A stretch of DNA of 5,730 bases, from the NCBI GenBank assembly GCA_047632015.1, contig JBLIBC010000183.1:1-5730 (forward strand), given 5' to 3'. Below the pieces are notes generated by a model. The model did no database searches, was not told where the DNA came from, and saw only the letters and a program-made list of their open reading frames with translations. The translations under genes were made by a program, and so were the position numbers. This document shows, piece by piece, positions 1-5,723 of this stretch. The stretch is from JBLIAZ01 sp047632015 (GTDB lineage Bacteria > Bacteroidota > Bacteroidia > Flavobacteriales_C > GCA-002722245). Every line of letters starts with the position of its first letter. Positions within the stretch are counted from its first letter, which is position 1.

Positions 1-2
1 AA

Positions 3-281
3 GAATTGTCATCGGCACTTACCTCTGTATTAAGTGTGTCCTCTGAGATTAATAAGAAAGATAATTTCGTATTGTTTCAAAAAGACACAGAGCTGATTAT
101 TCAGGTGCCAGGAGGGAGTTTTGAAGCGTCGATTTTTGATTTAGAGGGGCAACAGTTGAAAGAGGGGTTTTGTGCTTCAGCTAAATACGTCATGCCAATT
201 GATGATTTAAAATTGGGGGTTTACATTGTGACGATTCGGACCAACATGGGCTTGTTTTCTAGGAAAATTTATGTGCAGTAG
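3..281 (+). CDS. C-terminal end of a T9SS-sorted secreted protein (5' end outside window)
   Basis: The open frame runs in from the left edge and stops with TAG at 279-281. The first possible start (TTG at 6) is only the edge of the window, so this is the last ~92 residues of a larger protein. What remains is one small beta-rich domain: a core FDLEGQQL, then LGVYIVTIRT, and a basic end SRKIYVQ. This is the usual shape of a type A T9SS C-terminal sorting domain, which carries cargo across the outer membrane and is normally cleaved. The canonical YPNP start of such domains is missing. It resembles the C-terminus of the esterase at 2271-3617 (FNLNGQLL, IFVVTIQ, HKIIRVN), and the residues just before it (ELSSALTSVL) align loosely with ECGSAALSIL there. 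The missing part may therefore be a related secreted esterase, but that is inference; the catalytic part is not visible. Confidence 0.8.
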   Translation, partial: ELSSALTSVLSVSSEINKKDNFVLFQKDTELIIQVPGGSFEASIFDLEGQQLKEGFCASAKYVMPIDDLKLGVYIVTIRTNMGLFSRKIYVQ

Positions 282-420
282 GGGGTGAACTTGATTGGAG
301 AGAAATTAAACCATGTTATTTTGATTTTGAAAGAAGTTCGGTAAGCTTATGAGAACAAAAATTCTGTACCTAAGTAATCAAGAATATTAAGGTCTTTTTT
401 CTGATGAAATAGGCTTACTA
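282..420. other. Short gap between converging T9SS C-termini
   Basis: This AT-rich gap separates the stop of the left-edge gene (+) from the stop of the T9SS pseudogene (-). I see no convincing open frame, RNA gene or strong terminator hairpin in it. Confidence 0.5.
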
Positions 421-859
421 CTAGCGGATTTTTTCAACTTTAAGTACTTCGGAAAAACTAGAATTATATACTCTAATGAAATAAATCCCTGGTTTTAATC
501 CTCGCCCAACAATACACTTGTTATCATGCATAGCAAACTTATCCATTACTACCCCTGATTGACTGTAAACAATAACTGTAGCTTTTTTATCAAGCTTAAC
601 TTCAAGATTGAAAATTGAAACACTTGGAATTGGGTAAATTTTTACGTGTTTCTCATTTCTAATGTTAATAGATTTTTCCGGAAAGACTTGCTCGCTTCCA
701 TCTAAGTCAGTTTATTCTATAATAAGAATTAGAATCAAAAGGATCATAGTCGTAAGACTGTACCTGGTAAAAAAAATTGTATTGTACTACAGAGTAATCG
801 TTCTTAGCAGAATTAGTTGCGAGAGTTTCCAATAAATCAATAAAACAAAAATTTAAAAA
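421..859 (-). pseudogene. Remnant of a T9SS cargo protein: frameshifted end of the last ectodomain plus sorting domain
   Basis: On the - strand two open segments join into one recognisable protein end. The first (859 to 710) reads ETLATNSAKNDYS, then YDYDPFDSNSYYRIN, and hits TGA at 709-707. The second, in another frame, begins TDLDGSEQVFPEKS (from 711) and runs to a TAG at 423-421, with HVKIYPIPS, IFNLEVKLDKKATVIVY, LKPGIYFIRVY and KVEKIR. In T9SS cargo proteins the linker before the sorting domain typically reads SYYRL.QTD.DG. Here the frame breaks exactly where the Q would sit, consistent with loss of about 5 bases. The sorting domain itself is intact in layout, although the usual YPNPS.G has become YPIPSVS. 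No ATG start exists, and stops crowd all the sequence upstream, so the body of the gene is gone. It is almost certainly non-functional; the original enzyme activity cannot be told. Confidence 0.8.
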
Positions 860-1043
860 CTATGATCAAAAATTAACACTAAATTAGTAGAAAATTTCAC
901 AAATATTTTATTCCTAAAAATTCATTTTTGCGTGAAGACGTGCAGGTTTGTGATTACTTAATATGATAAAACCAATCAATGAATACTAATATTTTCGTTT
1001 TTTGTAGTGCTGATTGATCAGAGTCGATGTTAATTTACTTTTT
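860..1043. other. AT-rich leader in front of the regulator gene
   Basis: This stretch lies between the decayed - strand gene and the ATG of the AraC-family regulator and must hold that gene's promoter. Stops occur in all frames I followed. A CAGGTTTG at 943-950 resembles the Bacteroidota -7 element (TAnnTTTG), but no TTG lies at the expected distance, so I do not assign a promoter. Confidence 0.4.
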
Positions 1044-2126
1044 ATGAGTAGGATTTTTTTAGTGTTGTTTTTTTATACGTGCTTATTGATTGCTGGAGCC
1101 TTAGTTTCTGTAAAGTTTAACAAACACAACTTAATTCCAAATGCTATTGATAACCTTGATTACTCCATTTCAACGTCTCACGAAAGTGTAGATAAAGGAT
1201 TTTCAAAATCACAATTTCAAATTGAGGACAATCAAATTCATTTCAGCTACCAATTGTCAAAGTCGCAAACAGAACCATTTTCGTCGATCTATTTGCAAAA
1301 GTTGGATAGGAATGAACCTTTTTTTTCGATCGAAGAATTTAACTCATTGGACATTAATATAACATCTGAGTCGGGAACAAGAATTCCAATTAATATTTTA
1401 ATTAATTATGAAGGATTTTCATCCGATTCTGTTCCGCTTTCTGATTTAACATTCAAGTACATTTTGGATTATGATGGCCCTAAAGTTTATCGAATTCCCT
1501 TGTCGAAATTTATAACACCCAGCTGGTGGTACAGGCATCATGGTGTAAAAGCCTCTCAGTTCAGAAATCCAGATTTTTCAAGAGTAACTCACGTGGTTAT
1601 TGGGAGTTGTGAGCTTTTGCAGCCTGGAGAAAGGGACGAAATAGTTGTAAAATCCATTGATTTATCAAGCGATAACCGACTTGTATTCAAGTTCTTCATG
1701 GTAATTGGACTAGTTGGTTATATAGTTATTGGAGTACTTTATAAGTTCAAAAAAAGAAAGAAGATATTGGTGCCATTTGTTGCTAATGACGTGGTTGAGG
1801 AGCCTCGAAATAAATTAGAAGAAGTGGTGCTGTACATGGCAAAAAATTATAATAATTCTAATTTGGCGCAGCTAGATTTTCAAAGAGAATTAGGTATAAC
1901 TGCCCGAGAAATAGGGCGGTTGTTAAAAACACACCATCAAACTACTTTTAAAAATTATTTGAACAGCATTAGGATGGCGGAAGCAAAAAGGTTACTGAAA
2001 GAGTCTAATTTTCCTATTTCTGAAATAGCCTATTTGGCAGGATATAATAACGTAACTCATTTTAACAGAGTTTTTAAAGCTAGCGAATTTGTAAGTCCGG
2101 GAGCGTATAGAGAATTAATAGGTTAA
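1044..2126 (+). CDS. Membrane-anchored AraC-family transcriptional regulator with extracytoplasmic sensor domain
   Basis: The 360-residue protein has four parts. A hydrophobic helix lies at residues ~4-23 (IFLVLFFYTCLLIAGALVSV). A region of about 185 residues (~25-212) follows, with alternating beta-type patterns. A second helix lies at ~213-233, followed by the basic stop-transfer stretch KFKKRKK. An AraC/XylS DNA-binding domain occupies ~256-360. In that domain the second helix-turn-helix reads ISEIAYLAGYNNVTHFNRVFK and ends SPGAYRE, close to the family pattern IxEIAxxxGFxxxxxFxRxFK...SPxxYR. By layout it should span the inner membrane, sense a ligand in the periplasm and bind DNA on the cytoplasmic side. 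The sensor region (DYDGPKVYRIPLSKF, DFSRVTHVVIGS, EIVVKSIDL) looks like a galactose-binding-type beta-sandwich, but this is weak inference. I chose the ATG at 1044; a TTG at 1014 would add ten residues. The likely target is the esterase gene 144 bp downstream. Confidence 0.85.
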   Translation: MSRIFLVLFFYTCLLIAGALVSVKFNKHNLIPNAIDNLDYSISTSHESVDKGFSKSQFQIEDNQIHFSYQLSKSQTEPFSSIYLQKLDRNEPFFSIEEFNSLDINITSESGTRIPINILINYEGFSSDSVPLSDLTFKYILDYDGPKVYRIPLSKFITPSWWYRHHGVKASQFRNPDFSRVTHVVIGSCELLQPGERDEIVVKSIDLSSDNRLVFKFFMVIGLVGYIVIGVLYKFKKRKKILVPFVANDVVEEPRNKLEEVVLYMAKNYNNSNLAQLDFQRELGITAREIGRLLKTHHQTTFKNYLNSIRMAEAKRLLKESNFPISEIAYLAGYNNVTHFNRVFKASEFVSPGAYRELIG

Positions 2127-2128
2127 AC

Positions 2129-2214
2129 TTTACATTCTCTGCTTAAACGTTTGATAAATCTTGAATTTTATGTGTTTTGACAAAGATGTAAAGAGCTATG
2201 CATAGCATGTAAAA
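2129..2214. promoter_or_regulatory. Candidate AraC-type operator upstream of the esterase gene
   Basis: The heptamer ATGTAAA occurs at 2186-2192 and 2207-2213, exactly 21 bp apart (two helical turns), with the perfect 12-bp palindrome GCTATGCATAGC (2195-2206) between them. An inverted copy, TTTACAT, lies at 2129-2135. AraC-family proteins usually bind direct half-sites on one face of the helix, so this fits regulation of the next gene by the AraC-type protein encoded just upstream. The role is inferred from pattern and position only; short AT-rich words can recur by chance. Confidence 0.4.
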
Positions 2215-2270
2215 TACATTGAAAGGTATCATCTTACCTTAGTGTTAACTTAATCCTTAAAACAATTATT

Positions 2271-3617
2271 ATGAAAAAAGCAGTAATTAGACAGATGGTA
2301 TTATTACTTGTCGTTCTCTCTCAACAAAACATTTATTCTCAACAAATTATTCAATTGGATAACCCTCATATATATTATGAAGGCTTATTTTATCCGAATA
2401 TTTCTTCTGAAAAGGTAGAATTGAATAGGCATTTATCTTCAATGGAAACAAATTGGGAGTCAGGAATGGCAGGTTCGTGGATTCAGCAATGGGTAACTAC
2501 TCAAACAGGTGTCAGAATAAGATTCAAGACATCCAGTCCATTAATAGATTTAGAATTTACTAAACGTGATGGTGCCGGAACAATTGGTACAACCCCTAAT
2601 AATGGATTTTCAGTTTTTGTTAATAATGTAATTATTCAAAACTCATCCTCACTTTCGTTTACTATAGCACATCCAAATCCTGGGGTATCTGAAATATTTG
2701 AAGTTTCATTGCCAAATTTGTGGGGAGTGGATTTTACTGGAATGCAAATAGAAGATGGTTATTCAGTGGAAGACCCTGGAGCTTTGAATCAACCGATATA
2801 TGTTTCAATTGGCAATTCAATAACTCATGGGACAGGGCAATATGTCTCATCGGCTAAAACGTATCCTTTTTTACTTGCAAAACAAAAAGGATGGGATTTA
2901 CACAATCTCGCTGTTGCAGGAGCTGGACTTGGTTGGGCAACTGCGTTAAATACAAAAGGTAAAAAAGTGGATGTTATTTCAATTTTAATTGGGTTTAATG
3001 ATTGGAAATATTTGACAACAGCGTTGTCGGAACATGAAACAATGTATGGAAGACTAATTGATTCTTTAAGGTCTTATCATCCAGATGCTCAGGTATATTG
3101 TATTTCGCCTCTAACAACTACCGAAAAGGCATATAGCGCCCCATATGAGATTCAAGATTTTAGAGACATGGTTGTTAAAGTTGTTAGCGACCGTCAAAAA
3201 AGTGATGATAAGTTGTGTTTTATTGATGGGCCGTCCATATCTGATGCGTCAATGTTAGCTTCGGGAGATGTTGTTCATTTAAGCGAGAGCGGAGCTAGCA
3301 AATTAGCTGATAACTTGTACGTTAAAACGAATGAGTGTGGTTCTGCAGCACTATCCATTCTTAATCAAACTAATGATGATGTTAATTTTCGTAGTGATTC
3401 AGGGGGAATTTATTTCACCTCTGTTGAATCAGGTGAATACAGCGTCAGATTATTTAATTTAAATGGTCAGTTATTAGAGCGAAAACAAGTAAGAACTAAT
3501 GGCTCATCGGAGGTAAATGTTACATTAGATTTATTAAAAACTACTGGAATATTTGTTGTTACAATTCAACATGAAAAAGGGTTGACAACAAGTCACAAAA
3601 TAATTAGAGTGAATTAG
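2271..3617 (+). CDS. Secreted SGNH/GDSL hydrolase (carbohydrate-esterase-like) with T9SS sorting domain
   Basis: The 448-residue protein starts with a Sec signal peptide (MKKAVIRQMVLLLVVLSQQN, cleavage near residue 24). Residues ~25-165 form a beta-rich domain like the N-terminal jelly roll of family CE2-type sugar esterases. The SGNH hydrolase domain follows at ~175-350, with block I GNSITHG (Ser183 the expected nucleophile), block II AVAGAGLG (Gly217 or Gly219), block III GFND (Asn243) and block V DVVH (Asp333, His336). The full catalytic set is therefore present. GNSIT instead of GDSI is common in Bacteroidota members. Residues ~365-448 are a T9SS sorting domain (FNLNGQLL, GIFVVTIQ, HKIIRVN) lacking a YPNP motif. 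The likely role is removal of acetyl or other acyl groups from polysaccharides at the cell surface or outside; the substrate cannot be read from sequence. The ATG at 2271 follows an A/T-rich leader without a Shine-Dalgarno sequence, as is normal in this phylum. It is probably controlled by the upstream regulator. Confidence 0.88.
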   Translation: MKKAVIRQMVLLLVVLSQQNIYSQQIIQLDNPHIYYEGLFYPNISSEKVELNRHLSSMETNWESGMAGSWIQQWVTTQTGVRIRFKTSSPLIDLEFTKRDGAGTIGTTPNNGFSVFVNNVIIQNSSSLSFTIAHPNPGVSEIFEVSLPNLWGVDFTGMQIEDGYSVEDPGALNQPIYVSIGNSITHGTGQYVSSAKTYPFLLAKQKGWDLHNLAVAGAGLGWATALNTKGKKVDVISILIGFNDWKYLTTALSEHETMYGRLIDSLRSYHPDAQVYCISPLTTTEKAYSAPYEIQDFRDMVVKVVSDRQKSDDKLCFIDGPSISDASMLASGDVVHLSESGASKLADNLYVKTNECGSAALSILNQTNDDVNFRSDSGGIYFTSVESGEYSVRLFNLNGQLLERKQVRTNGSSEVNVTLDLLKTTGIFVVTIQHEKGLTTSHKIIRVN

Positions 3618-3720
3618 CGCAATCAAATTAGTTCTCAAAGGAAACTGGAGTTGCAACAAAAAGTAGGACACAACAGTTAAGATCTATTCAATAGCTAGTT
3701 TGTTGATTTGAATTCTTTTC
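3618..3720. other. Non-coding gap after the esterase gene
   Basis: This stretch follows the TAG of the esterase. I see no open frame and no convincing + strand terminator here. It leads into the repeat flanking the Fic gene. Confidence 0.45.
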
Positions 3721-3897
3721 TTAATTATTTATAGTTAACAATTTTAATGCTTGTTTTTTATTCAAACCAGTAAAAGTTCTTTGTCTATCAATGTTTTGAA
3801 GCGAATTATCGATTTTGTCCTGCGTTGTATAAAATTAAAAAAGCCTTGCAATCGTTTTGATAGCAAGGCTTTGAAATGAAGTGTGACCCCGGAAGGA
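3721..3897 (-). repeat. Direct repeat copy A (tRNA-3'-end-like segment plus terminator hairpin)
   Basis: This copy matches 5341-5521 in the same orientation. The left part (3721-3840 against 5341-5460) aligns without gaps but with moderate identity, best from about 3741. After a 4-base length difference in an A-run, 3841-3897 matches 5465-5521 at 54 of 57 positions. Read on the - strand it begins TCCTTCCGGGGTCAC, which looks like the 3' T-stem strand and acceptor strand of a tRNA, and is followed by a hairpin and T-tract. It lies 83 bases past the stop of the Fic gene, which the two copies flank. Confidence 0.8.
3831..3872 (-). terminator. Intrinsic terminator on the - strand, downstream of the Fic gene
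   Basis: A 10-bp stem (AAAGCCTTGC at 3840-3849 with GCAAGGCTTT at 3863-3872) encloses a loop in which ATC and GAT can also pair. On the - strand the stem is followed by TTTTTTAATTTT, a good U-tract; on the + strand no T-run follows. It lies about 110 bases after the Fic stop and would end that transcript. Confidence 0.75.
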
Positions 3898-3979
3898 CAA
3901 AACTCAAGCCATTTGTTGGAAGTTTTGAAAGAATTACGAAAGTTTGACTGGTGAGAACTGAAGATGTTTTTGGTGAAAA

Positions 3980-5110
3980 TTATTCGGATAAAATTCGGTA
4001 GAGTTCAAGGTTTAAATAGTAATGATGTCCATCAATTTCTTTCTTTTCTAGCACATTCATTTCGGATAATTTATTTAGGTAGTCTCTAGCCGTGTTTTCA
4101 GAATAAATTCCAGCCTCCACCAAGTGTTTTACTTTTGTAAATGGTTGCGTAAATAGTAATTCAATTAAATCATCAGGTGTTTTAAACTTTCGCTTGTCTT
4201 TTTTGACGTAATCAAGAATGGCGTCTTTTGTCGATACAATGTCATTTATTTTATGGAAAGTAATGTTTGAAGTGTTTTCGACAGCTCTTAACATGAATAA
4301 TAGCCAGTCTTTCCAATTACCTCTTTGGGATACACCCATCAGTGCAAAATAATAATCATCCTTATGGTCCAATATGTATCGACTAAGGAAAAGAATAGGA
4401 AAATCTAATAGTTTTTTATTGGTCAGGTAATGAATATTGAAAATTCTTCCTGTCCTTCCATTTCCATCTCTAAAGGGATGGATTGCTTCAAATTGATAAT
4501 GTCCAATGGCCATTTTTAATAAATGATCTACTTTGAACTGTTCATCATCATTCAGGAAGGTAATTAAGTTTTCTAATTTCTTTTGAATAACTGACTCTCC
4601 TTTTGGAGGCGTGTAGATGACTTGTCCGGCATTGGGACCCGTACCTCCTTGTTTGATTGTAGTATTTGAAAAACTAGGACGGATACTGTCCTTTGTTTGT
4701 TTAATTTCTTGGAAAATATTTATAAAATAATTTAAGTCGAATTTTCCTGAATCGGATAAGTAATTATAGCCAGACCAGAGAGCTTCTCTATACCTTAAAA
4801 CTTCTTTTGAAGCATTTTCTATTTCAGGGTTTTGATCACTAAAAGCTCTATATAGCTCGTCGTCCGTTGTGAAAATGTTTTCAATAGCACTAGATAGTTT
4901 AGCCTCTTGCAAGCTAATTGATTTGATTAACAGTCCTTGGTTTGCTATAACTGCACTTCTTCCTTGAAGCCTTGCTAAAGCGGCCTTGGCATCACCTAGT
5001 TTTTCTAAAATCTCTGTGGTTTGGTAAAGGTCCTTGTTTATGGGAAGTGGAGGAAGGTTGTTCCAAGGTAATTTCCTGTCAGGGTTTATTTGAGATAAGA
5101 TTTCAGACAT
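3980..5110 (-). CDS. Class II Fic domain protein (Fic/DOC AMPylase family) with C-terminal winged helix
   Basis: The 376-residue protein carries the Fic active-site motif HPFRDGNGRTGR at 211-222. His211 is the expected catalytic base, Asp215 the metal ligand and Gly216-Arg222 the phosphate-binding loop. The inhibitory helix SSAIEN (73-78, Glu77) lies N-terminal to it, which marks a class II, self-inhibited Fic protein. A target-docking flap is seen at ~156-171 (GTGPNAGQVIYTPPKG), and residues ~308-376 look like a winged helix. Length and layout match standalone Fic proteins such as the ~372-residue Shewanella type. Such enzymes transfer AMP from ATP to hydroxyl side chains of proteins, often themselves, in the cytoplasm. 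The target here is unknown. No separate antitoxin gene is present, as expected when the inhibitor is built in. The ATG at 5110 follows an AT-rich leader. The gene stands alone between two direct repeats with tRNA-end-like sequence, suggesting it arrived as a cassette. Confidence 0.93.
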   Translation of the reverse strand: MSEILSQINPDRKLPWNNLPPLPINKDLYQTTEILEKLGDAKAALARLQGRSAVIANQGLLIKSISLQEAKLSSAIENIFTTDDELYRAFSDQNPEIENASKEVLRYREALWSGYNYLSDSGKFDLNYFINIFQEIKQTKDSIRPSFSNTTIKQGGTGPNAGQVIYTPPKGESVIQKKLENLITFLNDDEQFKVDHLLKMAIGHYQFEAIHPFRDGNGRTGRIFNIHYLTNKKLLDFPILFLSRYILDHKDDYYFALMGVSQRGNWKDWLLFMLRAVENTSNITFHKINDIVSTKDAILDYVKKDKRKFKTPDDLIELLFTQPFTKVKHLVEAGIYSENTARDYLNKLSEMNVLEKKEIDGHHYYLNLELYRILSE

Positions 5111-5122
5111 TAATTATCTTAA

Positions 5123-5208
5123 TTTTTAATGTTTAGATAGATGTTTGATATTGAAGTTAGGTTATTTTCTGCCGACAAACATTAATATATTTGTTTTTTA
5201 ATGTTTAG
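5123..5208 (-). promoter_or_regulatory. Candidate promoter/operator region of the Fic gene
   Basis: The 14-mer TTTTTAATGTTTAG occurs twice, at 5123-5136 and 5195-5208. An inverted copy of its core, AAACATTAA, lies at 5177-5185 and pairs with TTAATGTTT at 5198-5206 across a 12-base spacer. On the - strand the sequence AATGTTTG (complement of 5176-5183) is one base off the Bacteroidota -7 element TAnnTTTG. Repeated words of this kind directly before a gene often bind a repressor; the winged helix of the Fic protein itself is a possible binder. This is inference from position and pattern. Confidence 0.4.
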
Positions 5209-5210
5209 TA

Positions 5211-5340
5211 TAGGCTTGAGCCTTAAAACCCAGGTGCTCTTATTAAAGAAAACAGCAAAAAACTTAAATAGTGATTACCGTCGCTAAAGAAAACCTTAAA
5301 AGGTATTATTAATACGAACCCTTATTCAGGTGTTTTGCAT
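5211..5340. other. Non-coding stretch upstream of the Fic gene
   Basis: I see no gene here. Small inverted repeats occur (ACCTTAAAAGGT at 5293-5304 and GTATTATTAATAC at 5303-5315), overlapping each other and too weak to assign a role. Confidence 0.4.
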
Positions 5341-5521
5341 TTAAGTAATTAGTTTTCATTGGTTTAGTGCTATTTCTTACTTCAAACCAATTGCAGTCCA
5401 TTATTGATAAATGTTTCAGAAGGAATTAGTGAGTTTGTCCTGCCTTGTGTGAAATTAAAAAAAAAATCCTTGCAATCGTTTTGATAGCAAGGATTTGAAA
5501 TGAAGTGTGACCCCGGCAGGA
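5341..5521 (-). repeat. Direct repeat copy B (tRNA-3'-end-like segment plus terminator hairpin)
   Basis: This is the second copy of the repeat at 3721-3897, in the same orientation on the other side of the Fic gene. On the - strand it starts AATCCTGCCGGGGTCAC, which fits the end of a tRNA (T-loop end AAT, T-stem CCTGC, acceptor CGGGGTC, discriminator A; CCA not encoded), then a hairpin and T-tract. The tRNA-like match covers only the last ~16 bases; the sequence before it does not give a T-loop or a tRNA body. Confidence 0.8.
5453..5496 (-). terminator. Intrinsic terminator on the - strand in repeat copy B
   Basis: The stem AAATCCTTGC (5464-5473) / GCAAGGATTT (5487-5496) is followed on the - strand by a run of ten T and then AATTTC. 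Relative to copy A, a G-C pair has become T-A with both sides changed, so the stem is kept. Confidence 0.7.
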
Positions 5522-5628
5522 TTACCTTCGGTGTTCCTTTGGGTTCCGAATTCCGAAAGAAAAATACTCATCTATACCGAAGATGGATTACCATCTTCTC
5601 CTCCTAACATCGAATGTCGAATTAGTCC
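5522..5628. other. Non-coding stretch with a short perfect hairpin
   Basis: No gene is seen. A perfect 8-bp stem with a 4-base loop, GAAGATGG-ATTA-CCATCTTC, lies at 5579-5598. The octamer GGATTACC occurs at 5519-5526 and again at 5585-5592. Short - strand open stretches exist but have neither length nor a recognisable domain. Confidence 0.45.
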
Positions 5629-5690
5629 TTTTTTATTTGAAACAAACTTTCACTCAAGCTAGCTTGGTTCATTTTGTTTCAAATAAAAAA
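5629..5690. repeat. Perfect 18-bp inverted repeat with palindromic centre
   Basis: TTTTTTATTTGAAACAAA (5629-5646) is the exact reverse complement of 5673-5690, with a 26-base spacer that holds the 12-bp palindrome CAAGCTAGCTTG (5655-5666). Each strand reads T-run first and A-run last, the opposite of an intrinsic terminator. It could be a mobile-element end pair, a recombination site or a structured RNA; I cannot decide. Confidence 0.7.
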
Positions 5691-5712
5691 GCCCAACACT
5701 GCGTGCTGAGCT
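5680..5712 (-). terminator. Intrinsic terminator on the - strand for a gene beyond the right edge
   Basis: On the - strand AGCTCAGCAC-GCA-GTGTTGGGCT forms a 10-bp stem with two G-U wobbles. The wobbles break on the + strand, which indicates the - strand is the real one. TTTTTTATTT follows it. The T-tract overlaps the right arm of the inverted repeat. Transcription must come from the right, outside the window. Confidence 0.65.
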
Positions 5713-5723
5713 TTTCTTTCTTC

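Noticed and set aside
928..950. Promoter TTG...CAGGTTTG before the regulator
   Set aside because: The spacing between the elements is about 12 bases, shorter than the ~17-23 typical of Bacteroidota promoters, and the -7 element has a mismatch.
1014..1043. TTG start for the AraC-family regulator, ten residues upstream
   Set aside because: The ATG at 1044 places the first membrane helix right at the N-terminus and is the more common start; the extra residues show no motif.
2811..2825. GNSIT instead of GDSI in the esterase as a sign of inactivity
   Set aside because: The nucleophilic serine is kept, GNSIT is frequent in active-looking Bacteroidota members, and all other catalytic blocks are present.
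3618..3979. CRISPR array or further repeats
   Set aside because: Only two dispersed copies exist, with no regular spacer pattern and no cas genes.
3769..4005. - strand open stretch through repeat copy A (GVTLHFKALLSKRLQGFF)
   Set aside because: It has no ATG, overlaps a terminator hairpin, and in copy B the longer A-run puts a stop in the frame, so it is unlikely to be a gene.
5622..5672. - strand mini-frame MNQASLSESLFQIKKD
   Set aside because: It has sixteen codons lying inside the inverted repeat, with no support for translation.
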